Assembly: GCA_903828145.1 (NCBI GenBank)
Contig: CAIKKY010000006.1
Coordinates: 372,001-436,000 of the forward strand
DNA from: an uncultured Hyphomicrobiales bacterium
Lineage (GTDB): Bacteria > Pseudomonadota > Alphaproteobacteria > Rhizobiales > Devosiaceae
DNA: 64,000 nucleotides
Direction of reading: 5' to 3'
In this document: positions 1-8,834 of the stretch, one piece after another
How the letters are laid out: every line of letters starts with the position of its first letter
Position numbering within the stretch: position 1 is the first letter of the stretch
Program-made: the position numbers and the translations under genes
The notes under the pieces: generated by a model
Told to the model about the DNA's origin: nothing
The model's input: the letters and a program-made list of their open reading frames with translations, nothing else
The model's database searches: none

Positions 1-64
1 TATTCAGCTGATGGACTACAAGGACGAAACGGGCGCCCGCCAGACCCGCTGGGAGATGAAGTGA
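1..64 (+). CDS. cysS: Cysteinyl-tRNA synthetase, C-terminal end (partial)
   Basis: Only the last 20 codons are inside the window, read in the frame starting at base 2 and ending with TGA at 62-64. The tail contains GIQL-like and TTW-like features seen at the end of cysteinyl-tRNA synthetases (here IQLMD, then RQTRWEMK before the stop), which in that family form the end of the C-terminal anticodon-binding region. The stop overlaps the ATG of cimA (ATGA), so the two genes are probably co-transcribed and translationally coupled. The identification rests on a very short tail and on the common cysS-cimA neighbourhood in related bacteria; another enzyme is possible. Confidence 0.45.
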   Translation, partial: IQLMDYKDETGARQTRWEMK

Positions 65-1653
65 TGTCGCGCGAACGCCTGTTTCTCTTCGATACGACCC
101 TCCGCGATGGTGCCCAGACCGCCGGGATCGAATTTTCGCTCGAGGATAAAATCTCCGTGGCCGCACTCCTTGAGCAGCTTGGCCTTGATTATATCGAGGG
201 CGGCTACCCCGGGGCCAATGTCGTTGACGACGCGTTTTTTGCCGAGCCGCGCCTCAAACACGCGACCTTCACCGCCTTCGGCATGACCAAGCGGGCCGGG
301 CGCTCGGTGAGCAATGATCCGGGCGTACAGGCGATCCTCCATTCGGCGGCGTCCGCTGCCTGTTTTGTCGGCAAGGCCTGGGACCACCAGATCCGCACTG
401 CGCTCGAAATCACGCTTGAGCAGAACCTCAACAATCTGGTCGAGACCGTCGAGGCCGGTGTGGCAGCGGGCAAGGAAGTGCTCATCGACTGCGAACATTT
501 CTTTGATGGCTATAAATCCGACCCCGCGTACGCGCTGCAGTTTGTCGAGGCCGCGCTGAAGGCCGGCGCGCGCTGGGTGGTGCTCTGCGACACCAATGGC
601 GGCACGTTACCTGACGAGGTAACCGATATCGTGCGCGCTGTGTGCCGCACCGTGCCCGGCGATCATCTGGGCATCCACGCCCATGATGATACGGGGCAGG
701 CGGTCGCCAATTCGCTGGCGGCGGTTAACGCCGGTGTGCGCCAGATTCAGGGGACGCTCAACGGCATTGGCGAGCGCTGCGGCAATGCCAATCTCACGAC
801 CCTCATCCCCACGCTGATGGTGAAACCAAGCTTTGCCGAGCGGTTCGATCTGGGTGTCTCGCCGGAGCAGCTCGCCCGGTTGACCTCGGTGTCACGCGCC
901 TTTGACGAACTGCTCAACCGCGCCCCGGCGCGGCAGTCGCCCTATGTCGGCACTGCGGCCTTTGCCACCAAGGCGGGCATCCATGCCTCCGCACTCGCCA
1001 AGGATGTGTCGAGCTACGAGCACATTGCCCCTGAACTGGTGGGCAATGAACGCTCGATCATGGTCAGCCAGCAGGCGGGAAAATCCAATCTTCTCGCCGC
1101 CCTGAAGCGCCACGGCATCACCGTCAACAAGGACGATCCGCGCCTCGAAAAACTGCTGCGCGCGGTAAAGGAACGCGAGGCACGCGGCTATTCCTATGAT
1201 GGCGCGGACGCCAGCTTTGTGCTGCTGGCCCGGCACCTGCTTGGCACCGTGCCCGAGTTCTTCACGGTTGAAAGCTATCGCGCGTCGGTGGAGCGGCGCC
1301 ACAATGCTCGGGGCGAGGAAATCACCGTCACTGAAGCCGTGGTCAAGATTCAGGTGGGCACCGAGCGCCTGATGTCGGTGGCCGAGGGCAATGGCCCGAT
1401 CAATGCGCTCGATCTCGCGCTGCGCAAGGATCTCGGGGTCTTCTCGCACCGGATCGCTGACCTTGAACTCGTCGATTTCAAGGTGCGTATCCTCGATGGG
1501 GGCACGGGCGCGGTCACCCGCGTTCTGGTTGAAAGCCGCGATGGCTCCGGCGAGCGCTGGTACACCATCGGGGTCAGCCCCAACATCATCGATGCCTCTT
1601 TTGAGGCGCTTTATGAATCAATCACCTATAAGCTGTTGAAGACCGAAACCTGA
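64..1653 (+). CDS. cimA: Citramalate synthase
   Basis: A 529-residue HMGL/LeuA-family enzyme that condenses acetyl-CoA with pyruvate to (R)-citramalate, the first step of the threonine-independent route to 2-oxobutanoate and isoleucine. Residues 10-16 hold the DTTLRDG metal-binding and catalytic motif, HAHDD lies near residue 204 and NGIGERCGN near 235; the C-terminal third matches the LeuA-type dimerisation and feedback domain. The family's close relative 2-isopropylmalate synthase has a different N-terminal pattern; GIEFSLEDK after the first motif and the overall length favour CimA. I chose ATG at 64, which overlaps the previous stop, over the GTG at 61. Cytosolic. Confidence 0.9.
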   Translation: MSRERLFLFDTTLRDGAQTAGIEFSLEDKISVAALLEQLGLDYIEGGYPGANVVDDAFFAEPRLKHATFTAFGMTKRAGRSVSNDPGVQAILHSAASAACFVGKAWDHQIRTALEITLEQNLNNLVETVEAGVAAGKEVLIDCEHFFDGYKSDPAYALQFVEAALKAGARWVVLCDTNGGTLPDEVTDIVRAVCRTVPGDHLGIHAHDDTGQAVANSLAAVNAGVRQIQGTLNGIGERCGNANLTTLIPTLMVKPSFAERFDLGVSPEQLARLTSVSRAFDELLNRAPARQSPYVGTAAFATKAGIHASALAKDVSSYEHIAPELVGNERSIMVSQQAGKSNLLAALKRHGITVNKDDPRLEKLLRAVKEREARGYSYDGADASFVLLARHLLGTVPEFFTVESYRASVERRHNARGEEITVTEAVVKIQVGTERLMSVAEGNGPINALDLALRKDLGVFSHRIADLELVDFKVRILDGGTGAVTRVLVESRDGSGERWYTIGVSPNIIDASFEALYESITYKLLKTET

Positions 1654-1681
1654 TCCCGTCCGGGCAGGTTGGCGTGGGGAG

Positions 1682-2836
1682 GTGCCGCTGACGGCCGAGG
1701 GCGAACGCCGGATCGTGTGGATCACCCTCGCTGCGGCGGGGCTGGCTGTGCTTGTCCTGATCCTCGGGCTGATGATGCCGGCCGCCACGGTCTGCGGCCC
1801 TCAGGAAGGCAGCCTGCTCGATTGCCTGCGGCGCGAACTCGACACCCGCGTCAACACAGCCGCGCCGCGCGAGGCCCTGTCCCCCGTTGCGCCAGCGCCA
1901 GCGAGCGCGCCCAAAAGTACGGCTGCGCCAGAGCCACGGGCTGCGCCAAACCCCGCCCCCACACCAGCGCCGCCTGCGCTTCGGCCCGCCGTGCCGCCGG
2001 TGACAACGCCCGTTCCCGAGCCTCCGGCCCTGGTGGTGCGAGCGCCGGTTGCGCCGCCCGCACCCGCGCCAGCCCGGAAGCCTGCCGCGCTGGTTCCCGC
2101 TGTACCGCCCGCTGCCGCGCCTGTGCCCATTGTTACGCCAAAGGCGGCGCCGCCTGGTCCGGTGATGCCCGCGCCTGCCCCCCGGATCGCCATTGACGCG
2201 GTGGAGGTGGACACTGGCACGGCCTATATCGCCGGCGAGGGCCCCGCTGAGGCGACCATGCGGCTTTATGTGAACGGCACGCCGGTCGGGGACAGCACAG
2301 TGACCGAAGGGCGCTGGTTCGTGTCGGGTCCGGGGCTCTTGAGTGCGCCCCGCGCCGAACTGCGGGTCGAAGCCCGCGACAGCACCGGGCGCATCGTCGG
2401 GGAAGGCCGCCTCACTATCGAGATGGCCGCGCCGCCGCCACCGGCACCGCTTAAACCGCTGTCGGAACCAGACCCTCGCCCGCCGTCACTGCCCAGCGCG
2501 GCACCTCTGCCCCAATCAGAACCATTGCTCCGCGGCCCGGCCGTCACAGCCCCTGTCCGCCAGCCAGTCGACGCGCGCCCGGCACCCGAACCCGAGTTGG
2601 CCGTCATGCCCGTGGTGGTGCAACTCGCGCCGTCCCGGGTTGAGCCTGCGCGTCGGCTGAGCTTTGGCAAGGCCATCATCCGGCCGGGCGATACGCTCTG
2701 GGGCCTCGCACGGCGCTATTACGGCACCGGGGCCGCCTATGGCACCATCTACCGCGCCAATCGCGACCTGATCGATCATCCGGGCCGCATTTTCCCCGGC
2801 CAAGTGCTCGAGGTGCCACTGGTGCTCGATGAATAG
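1682..2836 (+). CDS. Membrane-anchored LysM protein with Pro/Ala-rich linker
   Basis: A 384-residue protein with one N-terminal membrane helix (about residues 11-38), a long proline/alanine-rich stretch (about 60-170), a small beta-rich Ig-like segment (about 175-255), a second proline-rich stretch, and a C-terminal LysM domain (about 335-380, starting IIRPGDTLWGLARRYYG). LysM domains bind N-acetylglucosamine polymers, so the protein is probably held in the inner membrane with its LysM touching peptidoglycan. No hydrolase domain is seen. The GTG start lies immediately after a GGGGAG sequence, closer than normal, so the true start could be a few codons further in. Function unknown beyond cell-wall binding. 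Confidence 0.75.
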   Translation: MPLTAEGERRIVWITLAAAGLAVLVLILGLMMPAATVCGPQEGSLLDCLRRELDTRVNTAAPREALSPVAPAPASAPKSTAAPEPRAAPNPAPTPAPPALRPAVPPVTTPVPEPPALVVRAPVAPPAPAPARKPAALVPAVPPAAAPVPIVTPKAAPPGPVMPAPAPRIAIDAVEVDTGTAYIAGEGPAEATMRLYVNGTPVGDSTVTEGRWFVSGPGLLSAPRAELRVEARDSTGRIVGEGRLTIEMAAPPPPAPLKPLSEPDPRPPSLPSAAPLPQSEPLLRGPAVTAPVRQPVDARPAPEPELAVMPVVVQLAPSRVEPARRLSFGKAIIRPGDTLWGLARRYYGTGAAYGTIYRANRDLIDHPGRIFPGQVLEVPLVLDE

Positions 2837-2907
2837 TCTGCGATGACGGCAGGGGGCGGCGTTCTTGCCTTGCCTTGGCCCCAAGGCCGGTCTATCGCTC
2901 TTTCACG

Positions 2908-3231
2908 ATGCAGCCGCTCAATGATGACGACATCGCCAATATGATGCGGGCGCTCGGCCATCCCGTGCGCCTCAACATTCTGCGCATCGTTGCGCGCGAC
3001 CGGCAGGGCGAATGCTGCTGCACGGACGTGACCCAGTGCCTGCCGCTGGCGCAATCGACCGTCAGCCAGCACATCAAGGTGCTGCTGGAAGCCGGGCTCA
3101 TCGAGCGCCAGTCGCGCGGCACGCGCAATTGCTATTCATTGCGGGCAGACCGGCTCGCTGCTTTCGATGCCGCAACCCAGCGGCTGTTTTCGGGCCTCTC
3201 GCCCGTGTCCTCGCTTGAAGAGACCGCCTGA
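2908..3231 (+). CDS. ArsR-family metal-type transcriptional regulator
   Basis: A 107-residue ArsR/SmtB winged helix protein. The recognition region (STVSQHIKVLLEAGLI) is typical, and a cysteine cluster, Cys36-Cys37-Cys38 with Cys44, sits at the start of the DNA-binding helix region where ArsR proteins bind thiophilic metals or metalloids. I start it at ATG 2908; an in-frame TTG at 2875 would add an unlikely tail. Its stop overlaps the start of the Atm1-type exporter gene by one base (TGATG), so it probably represses this operon and releases it when its cysteines bind a metal or are oxidised. The inducing ligand cannot be told from sequence. Confidence 0.85.
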   Translation: MQPLNDDDIANMMRALGHPVRLNILRIVARDRQGECCCTDVTQCLPLAQSTVSQHIKVLLEAGLIERQSRGTRNCYSLRADRLAAFDAATQRLFSGLSPVSSLEETA

Positions 3232-5120
3232 TGAAAAGCCCCAAGCCAACCGGCCGGCGTCCGACCGTGGACGCCGCCGATGCCAATCTTATGGGAACGG
3301 TCGCGAACCTCTGGCAATACATGTGGCCGCCCGGCCGTCCCGATCTCAAGTTTCGCGTGGTGCTCGCCATCGCCGCGCTGCTCGTTTCGAAGATCGCCAC
3401 CACCCTTGTTCCCTTCGCCTATAAGGGCGTCATCGATGCGCTTGGTGCCAGCCCGGACAATGCGGTGATCCTCGGGATAGCGGTCCCGCTCGTCCTCGTC
3501 ATCGCCTATGGCGTGGGCAACATCATCGATGCCGGGTTCCAGCAGCTGCGCGACATCCTGTTCGCCGGGGTCGGCCAGAATGCCGTGCGCAAACTGGCGC
3601 TGCAGACCTTCGAGCACCTGCACCGGCTCTCCATGCGCTTTCACCTCCAGCGGCGCACGGGCGGGCTCAGCCGCGTCATCGAGCGCGGCACCAAGGGCAT
3701 TGAAGCCATTGTGCGCTTCACCATGCTCAACACGGCCCCCACAATCATCGAATTCCTGATCGCCGCCGTGGTCTTTGTGGTGATGTTCGGGGTCAGCTAC
3801 TTGGGCGTGCTGGTCGTCACCATCTGGCTATATCTCTGGTACACCATCGCCGCCTCCAACTGGCGCATCGGCATCCGGCGCGACATGAACGAGTCCGATA
3901 CCGAGGCCAATGGCAAAGCCATCGACAGCCTCCTCAATTTCGAGACCGTCAAATATTTCGCCAATGAGAAGATGGAAGCCGAGCGCTTCGACGTCTCTAT
4001 GGCCAAGTATGAACGCTCCGCGATCCGCATCTGGACTTCGCTGGGTGCGCTCAATTTCGGCCAGGCGCTGATCTTCTATGCCGGCACGGTGGTGATCCTC
4101 ATCATGGCCGCGCTCGGGGTGATGAACCGCACCCTGACGCTGGGCGATTTCGTGCTGCTCAACACCTTCCTGATGCAGATCTACCGGCCGCTCAACTTCA
4201 TCGGCATGGTCTACCGCGAAATCCGGCAGGGCCTTACCGATGTCGAGGCCATGTTCCAGCTGCTGGATCGCCCGGCCGAGATCGAGGACAAGCCCGGCGC
4301 GCCGCCGCTGCAGGTCACCGGACCGGTCATCCGCTTCGAGGATGTGCGCTTTCACTACGATGCTGACCGCCCCATCCTCAAAGGCGTCAGCTTCGAGGTG
4401 CCGGCCGGCAAGACGATTGCGGTGGTTGGCCCGTCAGGCGCAGGCAAATCGACCCTGTCCCGGCTGCTCTACCGCTTCTATGACGTGATCGAGGGCCGCA
4501 TCACCATTGATGGGCAGGACATCCGCGATGTGACCCAGGCCAGCCTGCGCGCCGCCATCGGCATGGTGCCGCAGGACACGGTGCTGTTCAACGATACCAT
4601 CGCCTACAACATCCGCTACGGACGCCCCGACGCGGCTGAAGACGATGTGAAAAAGGCCGCCGAACTGGCGCAGATCGGGCGCTTCATTGAAAGCCTGCCC
4701 AAGGGCTTTGAAACGCCTGTGGGCGAGCGGGGGCTCAAGCTGTCAGGCGGCGAGAAGCAGCGCGTGGCGATTGCCCGCACCATCCTCAAGGGCCCGCCGA
4801 TCCTGATCCTCGATGAGGCGACCTCGGCGCTGGATACCAAGACCGAGCAGGATATCAAGCAGGCGCTCGATCTTGTGGCGGCCAACCGCACGACGCTCGT
4901 TATCGCGCATCGGCTGTCGACCGTCGTCAATGCCGATGAAATCATCGTGCTGAGCGCGGGGGTCATTGCCGAACGCGGCACCCATGCCGAGCTTCTGGCC
5001 AAAAGCGGCCTGTACGCGCAGATGTGGAACCGTCAGCTCGAAGCCTCGGAAATCGAGGAAAAAGTGCGGGCCGTGGCCAACGACCCGCTCGTTCACCGAG
5101 GCGTCGCCGCCGCCGAGTAG
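3231..5120 (+). CDS. atm1: Atm1/HMT1-type ABC half-transporter
   Basis: A 629-residue half transporter: six membrane helices in the first ~320 residues, then a nucleotide-binding domain with Walker A GPSGAGKST (near 400), signature LSGGEKQRVAIAR (near 504), Walker B ILILDEATSALD and switch IAHRLST. The transmembrane part contains FETVKYFANE, characteristic of the Atm1/ABCB7 group, whose bacterial members export glutathione-conjugated or glutathione-complexed heavy metals and whose mitochondrial members serve Fe-S protein maturation. It would act as a homodimer in the inner membrane. The overlap with a cysteine-rich ArsR gene supports a role in heavy-metal or thiol stress. Confidence 0.9.
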   Translation: MKSPKPTGRRPTVDAADANLMGTVANLWQYMWPPGRPDLKFRVVLAIAALLVSKIATTLVPFAYKGVIDALGASPDNAVILGIAVPLVLVIAYGVGNIIDAGFQQLRDILFAGVGQNAVRKLALQTFEHLHRLSMRFHLQRRTGGLSRVIERGTKGIEAIVRFTMLNTAPTIIEFLIAAVVFVVMFGVSYLGVLVVTIWLYLWYTIAASNWRIGIRRDMNESDTEANGKAIDSLLNFETVKYFANEKMEAERFDVSMAKYERSAIRIWTSLGALNFGQALIFYAGTVVILIMAALGVMNRTLTLGDFVLLNTFLMQIYRPLNFIGMVYREIRQGLTDVEAMFQLLDRPAEIEDKPGAPPLQVTGPVIRFEDVRFHYDADRPILKGVSFEVPAGKTIAVVGPSGAGKSTLSRLLYRFYDVIEGRITIDGQDIRDVTQASLRAAIGMVPQDTVLFNDTIAYNIRYGRPDAAEDDVKKAAELAQIGRFIESLPKGFETPVGERGLKLSGGEKQRVAIARTILKGPPILILDEATSALDTKTEQDIKQALDLVAANRTTLVIAHRLSTVVNADEIIVLSAGVIAERGTHAELLAKSGLYAQMWNRQLEASEIEEKVRAVANDPLVHRGVAAAE

Positions 5121-5178
5121 TTGCATCCAATCCCCTTTGTGGCAGTCTCGGACCGACACAAGAAGGGGGGACTCAACC

Positions 5179-5490
5179 ATGTGGTGGCATTATCTCGTGG
5201 CCATTCCGGCCGCATTACTCATCGCTAATGGCGTGCCGCATTTTACCCAAGGGGTGGCCGGCAAGCGCTTTCCAACGGCCTTCTCGGGCGGGCCCGGCAC
5301 CGAAGATACACCGCTGCGCAATGTGCTGTGGGGCGGGGGCAATCTGATTGTCGGGGGCTGGCTCTTGAGCCTGATCGCGTCCAGCCTTGCCGACCCGCTG
5401 CTGGTCATCGAGTTGATCGTCGTCTGGCTCGGGTTTTCGGCGCTCCTTGCTACGGCCTTCGGCAACCCCGAGCGGTTCAAGCGCAAATGA
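5179..5490 (+). CDS. Small membrane protein, unknown function
   Basis: A 103-residue protein with about three hydrophobic segments (residues 3-17, 46-62, 68-90) separated by a polar loop containing HFTQGV and FSGGPGTEDTPLRN. I chose ATG 5179 because it follows the strong ribosome binding site AGAAGGGGGGA; the longer frame to 4966 lies inside the Atm1 gene. It ends directly before a perfect hairpin terminator. It is separated from atm1 by 58 bases and may be its own unit. I do not recognise a function. Confidence 0.75.
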   Translation: MWWHYLVAIPAALLIANGVPHFTQGVAGKRFPTAFSGGPGTEDTPLRNVLWGGGNLIVGGWLLSLIASSLADPLLVIELIVVWLGFSALLATAFGNPERFKRK

Positions 5491-5492
5491 AA

Positions 5493-5519
5493 AAGGCCCG
5501 CTCGAGGTGAGCGGGCCTT
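5493..5519. terminator. Bidirectional intrinsic terminator
   Basis: An 11-base perfect inverted repeat (5493-5503 with 5509-5519) with a 5-base loop sits between two convergent genes. It has A residues before it and T residues after it, so it can serve both the small membrane protein gene (plus) and the RND pump operon (minus). Confidence 0.85.
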
Positions 5520-5537
5520 GATTTTGAGCCTCAGGCG

Positions 5538-8500
5538 TTACTCGGCGGCGTGCCGGGTGACGCCGCCATTATCAGCGTCTGCCGGGACATCGCCCTTGAG
5601 GAAGCGCGTCGCGCTGTTGACACCCGGCATAGCCGGGGCGCCATCAGTTGCAGCGGTCGCCTTGCGGCCAAACAGCCGGGCAAAGAGCGACCTGATCCGG
5701 GCAAACAGCCGGCTGATGCTGTTGCGGATGGTCGAGGGCGCGGTAATCATCACTGGCACCATCACCAGCGTCAGCGCCGTGGAGACGAAGAGCCCCGACA
5801 CCAGCGCCGCCGAGAGGTTGATGAACCACGAGCCCGCGAGCCCGCCCATCACGATCTCGCGCCGGATGAAGTCGAACTCGACATTGAGCGCCATGGGGAT
5901 CACCCCGAGCGCCGTCACCGTGGCGGTGAGCAGCACCGGACGCACACGCTGCGCGGCGGTGATCAGCATCGCCTTGATCGGCTCCACCCCATCATCGCGG
6001 TTGTAGTGATTGTAGGTGTCGATCAGCACGATGCCGTTCTTCACCACAATGCCCGCCAGCGCCACAATGCCGAGGCCGGTCATGATGGCCGAGAACGGCA
6101 TACCGGTCACCACCATGCCCAAAAGCACGCCGGCGATCGACATCACCACGGTCATCAGCGTCACCAGCACCTGGTAGAAGCTGTTGTACTCCAGCAGCAG
6201 CACGAGGAAGATGATGAACATCGCTGCGAGCAGCGCCTGCCCGATAAAGGCATTGGTGTCGTTGATCTGCTGCTGACCGCCGCCATAGGAGATGGTCACA
6301 GTCGAGGGGAAGTTCTGCGTCTTCGCCCACTCCTGGATCTGCGTGATCTTGGCGGCGGCATTGATGCCGGGCTCAAGATTGGCCGCCACATTCATGACGT
6401 AGACGCCATTCTTGCGCACGATATTGGCCACCTTCGGCACGGCCTCGCGCTTGATGAAGTTCGAGACCGGAATGAGCCCGTTCGCCGTCATCACCCGCAG
6501 GGAATCGAGGGCATCAAAGCTGCGTTCCGCAATCGGCAGACGCACGCGGATATCGAGTTCGTCATCCGCATCATCGGGCCGATAGGTGCCGAGTTTCACA
6601 CCCGAGGTGACGAGCTGCACATAGGGGCTCAACTCGCGCACACCGATGCCATATTTGGCTGCGGCGACCCGATCCACCGTCACTTCCCAGTCGATACCGG
6701 GTGAGGGACGTCCGTCTTCGATGTCGAGCGTATTGCCCAGCTCGGTTTCGACGTAATTGCGCAGTTTCGTCACGGTCGGGGTCAGATCGGCGTAGACCGT
6801 GCTTTCCACCGTCAGATTGACGCCCTTGCCGGCCGGGGGGCCGTTTTCCTGCGCCGCGATCTGCACTTCGAGGCCCGAAATCTTGGCCACCCGGTCGCGG
6901 ATATCCTTGAAGATTTCGTCAGCCTTCACGCGCTCGGCCCAGGGCATGAGCTGCAGGCTGAACGAGCCAATGGTATCCGGCGGCGCCCCGCCCGACAGCC
7001 CGCCGCCACCACCGCTGAAGGTCATGATGGAATCCTGCACGCCCTTGACCTGCAGAATCTGCTTTTCCACTTCCACGAGATAGTTGCGGATTTCGATGGG
7101 CGAATAGTTGCCACGCGCAATCACGTTCACCGTGCCGAATTCCGGCTCGGAGGCGGGGAAGGGCACAACGCCCGTCGGGTTAGAAATATAGGCGGCAAAC
7201 GACGCAACGATCATCGCAAAGCCAACGACCAGCGTGATGATCGGGTGCCGGATGAGGTGCTGCAGCGCGCGCACATACAAGCCCGTAACGCCCGGCACCT
7301 TCTTCACGTCGAACTTGTCGGCATACATCACGACGTCTGCGGCTTCTTTGGCCTTCGGATCGACATGGGTCGAGGCAATGATCGCCCCGATGACCGGCAT
7401 GAACACCAGCGCCGACAGCAGCGACGCGATCATCACGACGATCACGATGATCGGCAGATAGCTCATGAACTTGCCGATGATCCCCGGCCAGAACAGCAGC
7501 GGGATAAAGGCACCGAGCGTGGTGAAGGTGGCCGACACCACCGGCACGAACATCTTGCGCGCCGCGAGAATGAACGCTTCCTTCTTGGAAACGCCTTCCT
7601 GCAGCTTTCGCTCGGCATATTCCACGACCACGATCGGATCATCGACGAGCACGCCCACAGCGAGCACAAGGCCGAACATGATCATCATGTTGATGGTCAT
7701 GCCCATGAGCTGCACCACGAGGAAGGCGATCATGAACGACACCGGGATCGAGGTGCCGATCATCAGCGCCGGCCGGACGCCAAGCGTCGCCACGCAGGTC
7801 ACCATCACGAGCGCGATGGCAGTGAGCACGGCGGCTTCAAGCGAGCGGAACAGGTTCTTGGTCACGCCCGACTGATCGACGAGGAAGCTGTGCTGGATGC
7901 CAGTCGGCCAATCCTTGGTATATTCGGCCGTCACCCGGCGCACTTCGTCGGAGACGTGAATGACATTGGTGCCCAGCTTCTTGATGACGCCGAGCGTAAT
8001 GGCCGGTTGCCCGTTCACATGCGCATATTCGGTCGCATCCTTGAAGGTGCGGGTGATGGTGGCGATATCGCCGAAGGTCACGACCTTATCGCCCACCGTT
8101 TTGATCGGCAGCGAATAGACATCGGCCGCCGAGGTGATGAGCCCCGGGACTTCAACGTTGAACGAGCCCTTGCCCGTATCAAGCGTGCCGCCCGGCACCA
8201 CCAGGTTGTTCTTGGCAATGGCATCGAACAGTTGACCGGCCGTGAGGTTATAGGCCTCAAGCCGGTTCATATCGATCGACACGGCCAGCATTTCGTCGCG
8301 TGAGCCCGAAATGCTGACGCTTTGCACATCGGCAATGTTTTCGAGTTCTTTCTTCAGCTTCTTGGCTTCGGCCACCAGCGTGCGCTCGGGCACTTCACCA
8401 TAAATCGCCACCGACACGGCGGGCGTATTGGTAAAGCTGATCTCGCTCACCACCGGGTCTGTTGCATCGGCGGGCAACTGCCCGGACACACCGTCAAGCT

Positions 8501-8834
8501 TGGCGCGGACATCGGCCAGCGCCTTGTCCTTGTCGACATTCACGTCGAACTCGAGAAACACCGACGCATGACCGGTTGACGAAGTTGACTGGTAGTTCTG
8601 CAGCCCATCGAGGTCCTGAACACGGTCCTCAATCGGCTTTGCCAGCAGTCGTTCAGCATCGCGCGGGCTCACGCCCGTCTGGCTGACCGACACATAGAAA
8701 TAGGGGATGTCGATCGCCGGGAAACTTTCCTTGGGCAGGCTCGAATAGGCGCCAAACCCAGCCAGAAGCAGCAGCGCCATCACCGTCAGAACGACGCGCG
8801 GCATCCTCAGGATGCGTTCAAGGAAGTCCATCAT
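5538..8834 (-). CDS. RND-family efflux pump, inner membrane permease
   Basis: A 1098-residue AcrB/MexB-type proton-driven exporter with the expected two sets of one plus five membrane helices and two large periplasmic loops. The membrane motif GVLVDDPIVVVE carries the paired aspartates of the proton relay. The N-terminus begins MMDFLERILRMPRVVL and the C-terminus has a charged cytoplasmic tail. Its start overlaps the stop of the adaptor gene (ATGA), so the two are translated together. No outer membrane TolC-type gene is in the cluster. Substrates cannot be predicted; the family exports drugs, detergents or metals. Probably controlled by the PadR regulator at the head of the operon. Confidence 0.9.
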   Translation of the reverse strand: MMDFLERILRMPRVVLTVMALLLLAGFGAYSSLPKESFPAIDIPYFYVSVSQTGVSPRDAERLLAKPIEDRVQDLDGLQNYQSTSSTGHASVFLEFDVNVDKDKALADVRAKLDGVSGQLPADATDPVVSEISFTNTPAVSVAIYGEVPERTLVAEAKKLKKELENIADVQSVSISGSRDEMLAVSIDMNRLEAYNLTAGQLFDAIAKNNLVVPGGTLDTGKGSFNVEVPGLITSAADVYSLPIKTVGDKVVTFGDIATITRTFKDATEYAHVNGQPAITLGVIKKLGTNVIHVSDEVRRVTAEYTKDWPTGIQHSFLVDQSGVTKNLFRSLEAAVLTAIALVMVTCVATLGVRPALMIGTSIPVSFMIAFLVVQLMGMTINMMIMFGLVLAVGVLVDDPIVVVEYAERKLQEGVSKKEAFILAARKMFVPVVSATFTTLGAFIPLLFWPGIIGKFMSYLPIIVIVVMIASLLSALVFMPVIGAIIASTHVDPKAKEAADVVMYADKFDVKKVPGVTGLYVRALQHLIRHPIITLVVGFAMIVASFAAYISNPTGVVPFPASEPEFGTVNVIARGNYSPIEIRNYLVEVEKQILQVKGVQDSIMTFSGGGGGLSGGAPPDTIGSFSLQLMPWAERVKADEIFKDIRDRVAKISGLEVQIAAQENGPPAGKGVNLTVESTVYADLTPTVTKLRNYVETELGNTLDIEDGRPSPGIDWEVTVDRVAAAKYGIGVRELSPYVQLVTSGVKLGTYRPDDADDELDIRVRLPIAERSFDALDSLRVMTANGLIPVSNFIKREAVPKVANIVRKNGVYVMNVAANLEPGINAAAKITQIQEWAKTQNFPSTVTISYGGGQQQINDTNAFIGQALLAAMFIIFLVLLLEYNSFYQVLVTLMTVVMSIAGVLLGMVVTGMPFSAIMTGLGIVALAGIVVKNGIVLIDTYNHYNRDDGVEPIKAMLITAAQRVRPVLLTATVTALGVIPMALNVEFDFIRREIVMGGLAGSWFINLSAALVSGLFVSTALTLVMVPVMITAPSTIRNSISRLFARIRSLFARLFGRKATAATDGAPAMPGVNSATRFLKGDVPADADNGGVTRHAAE

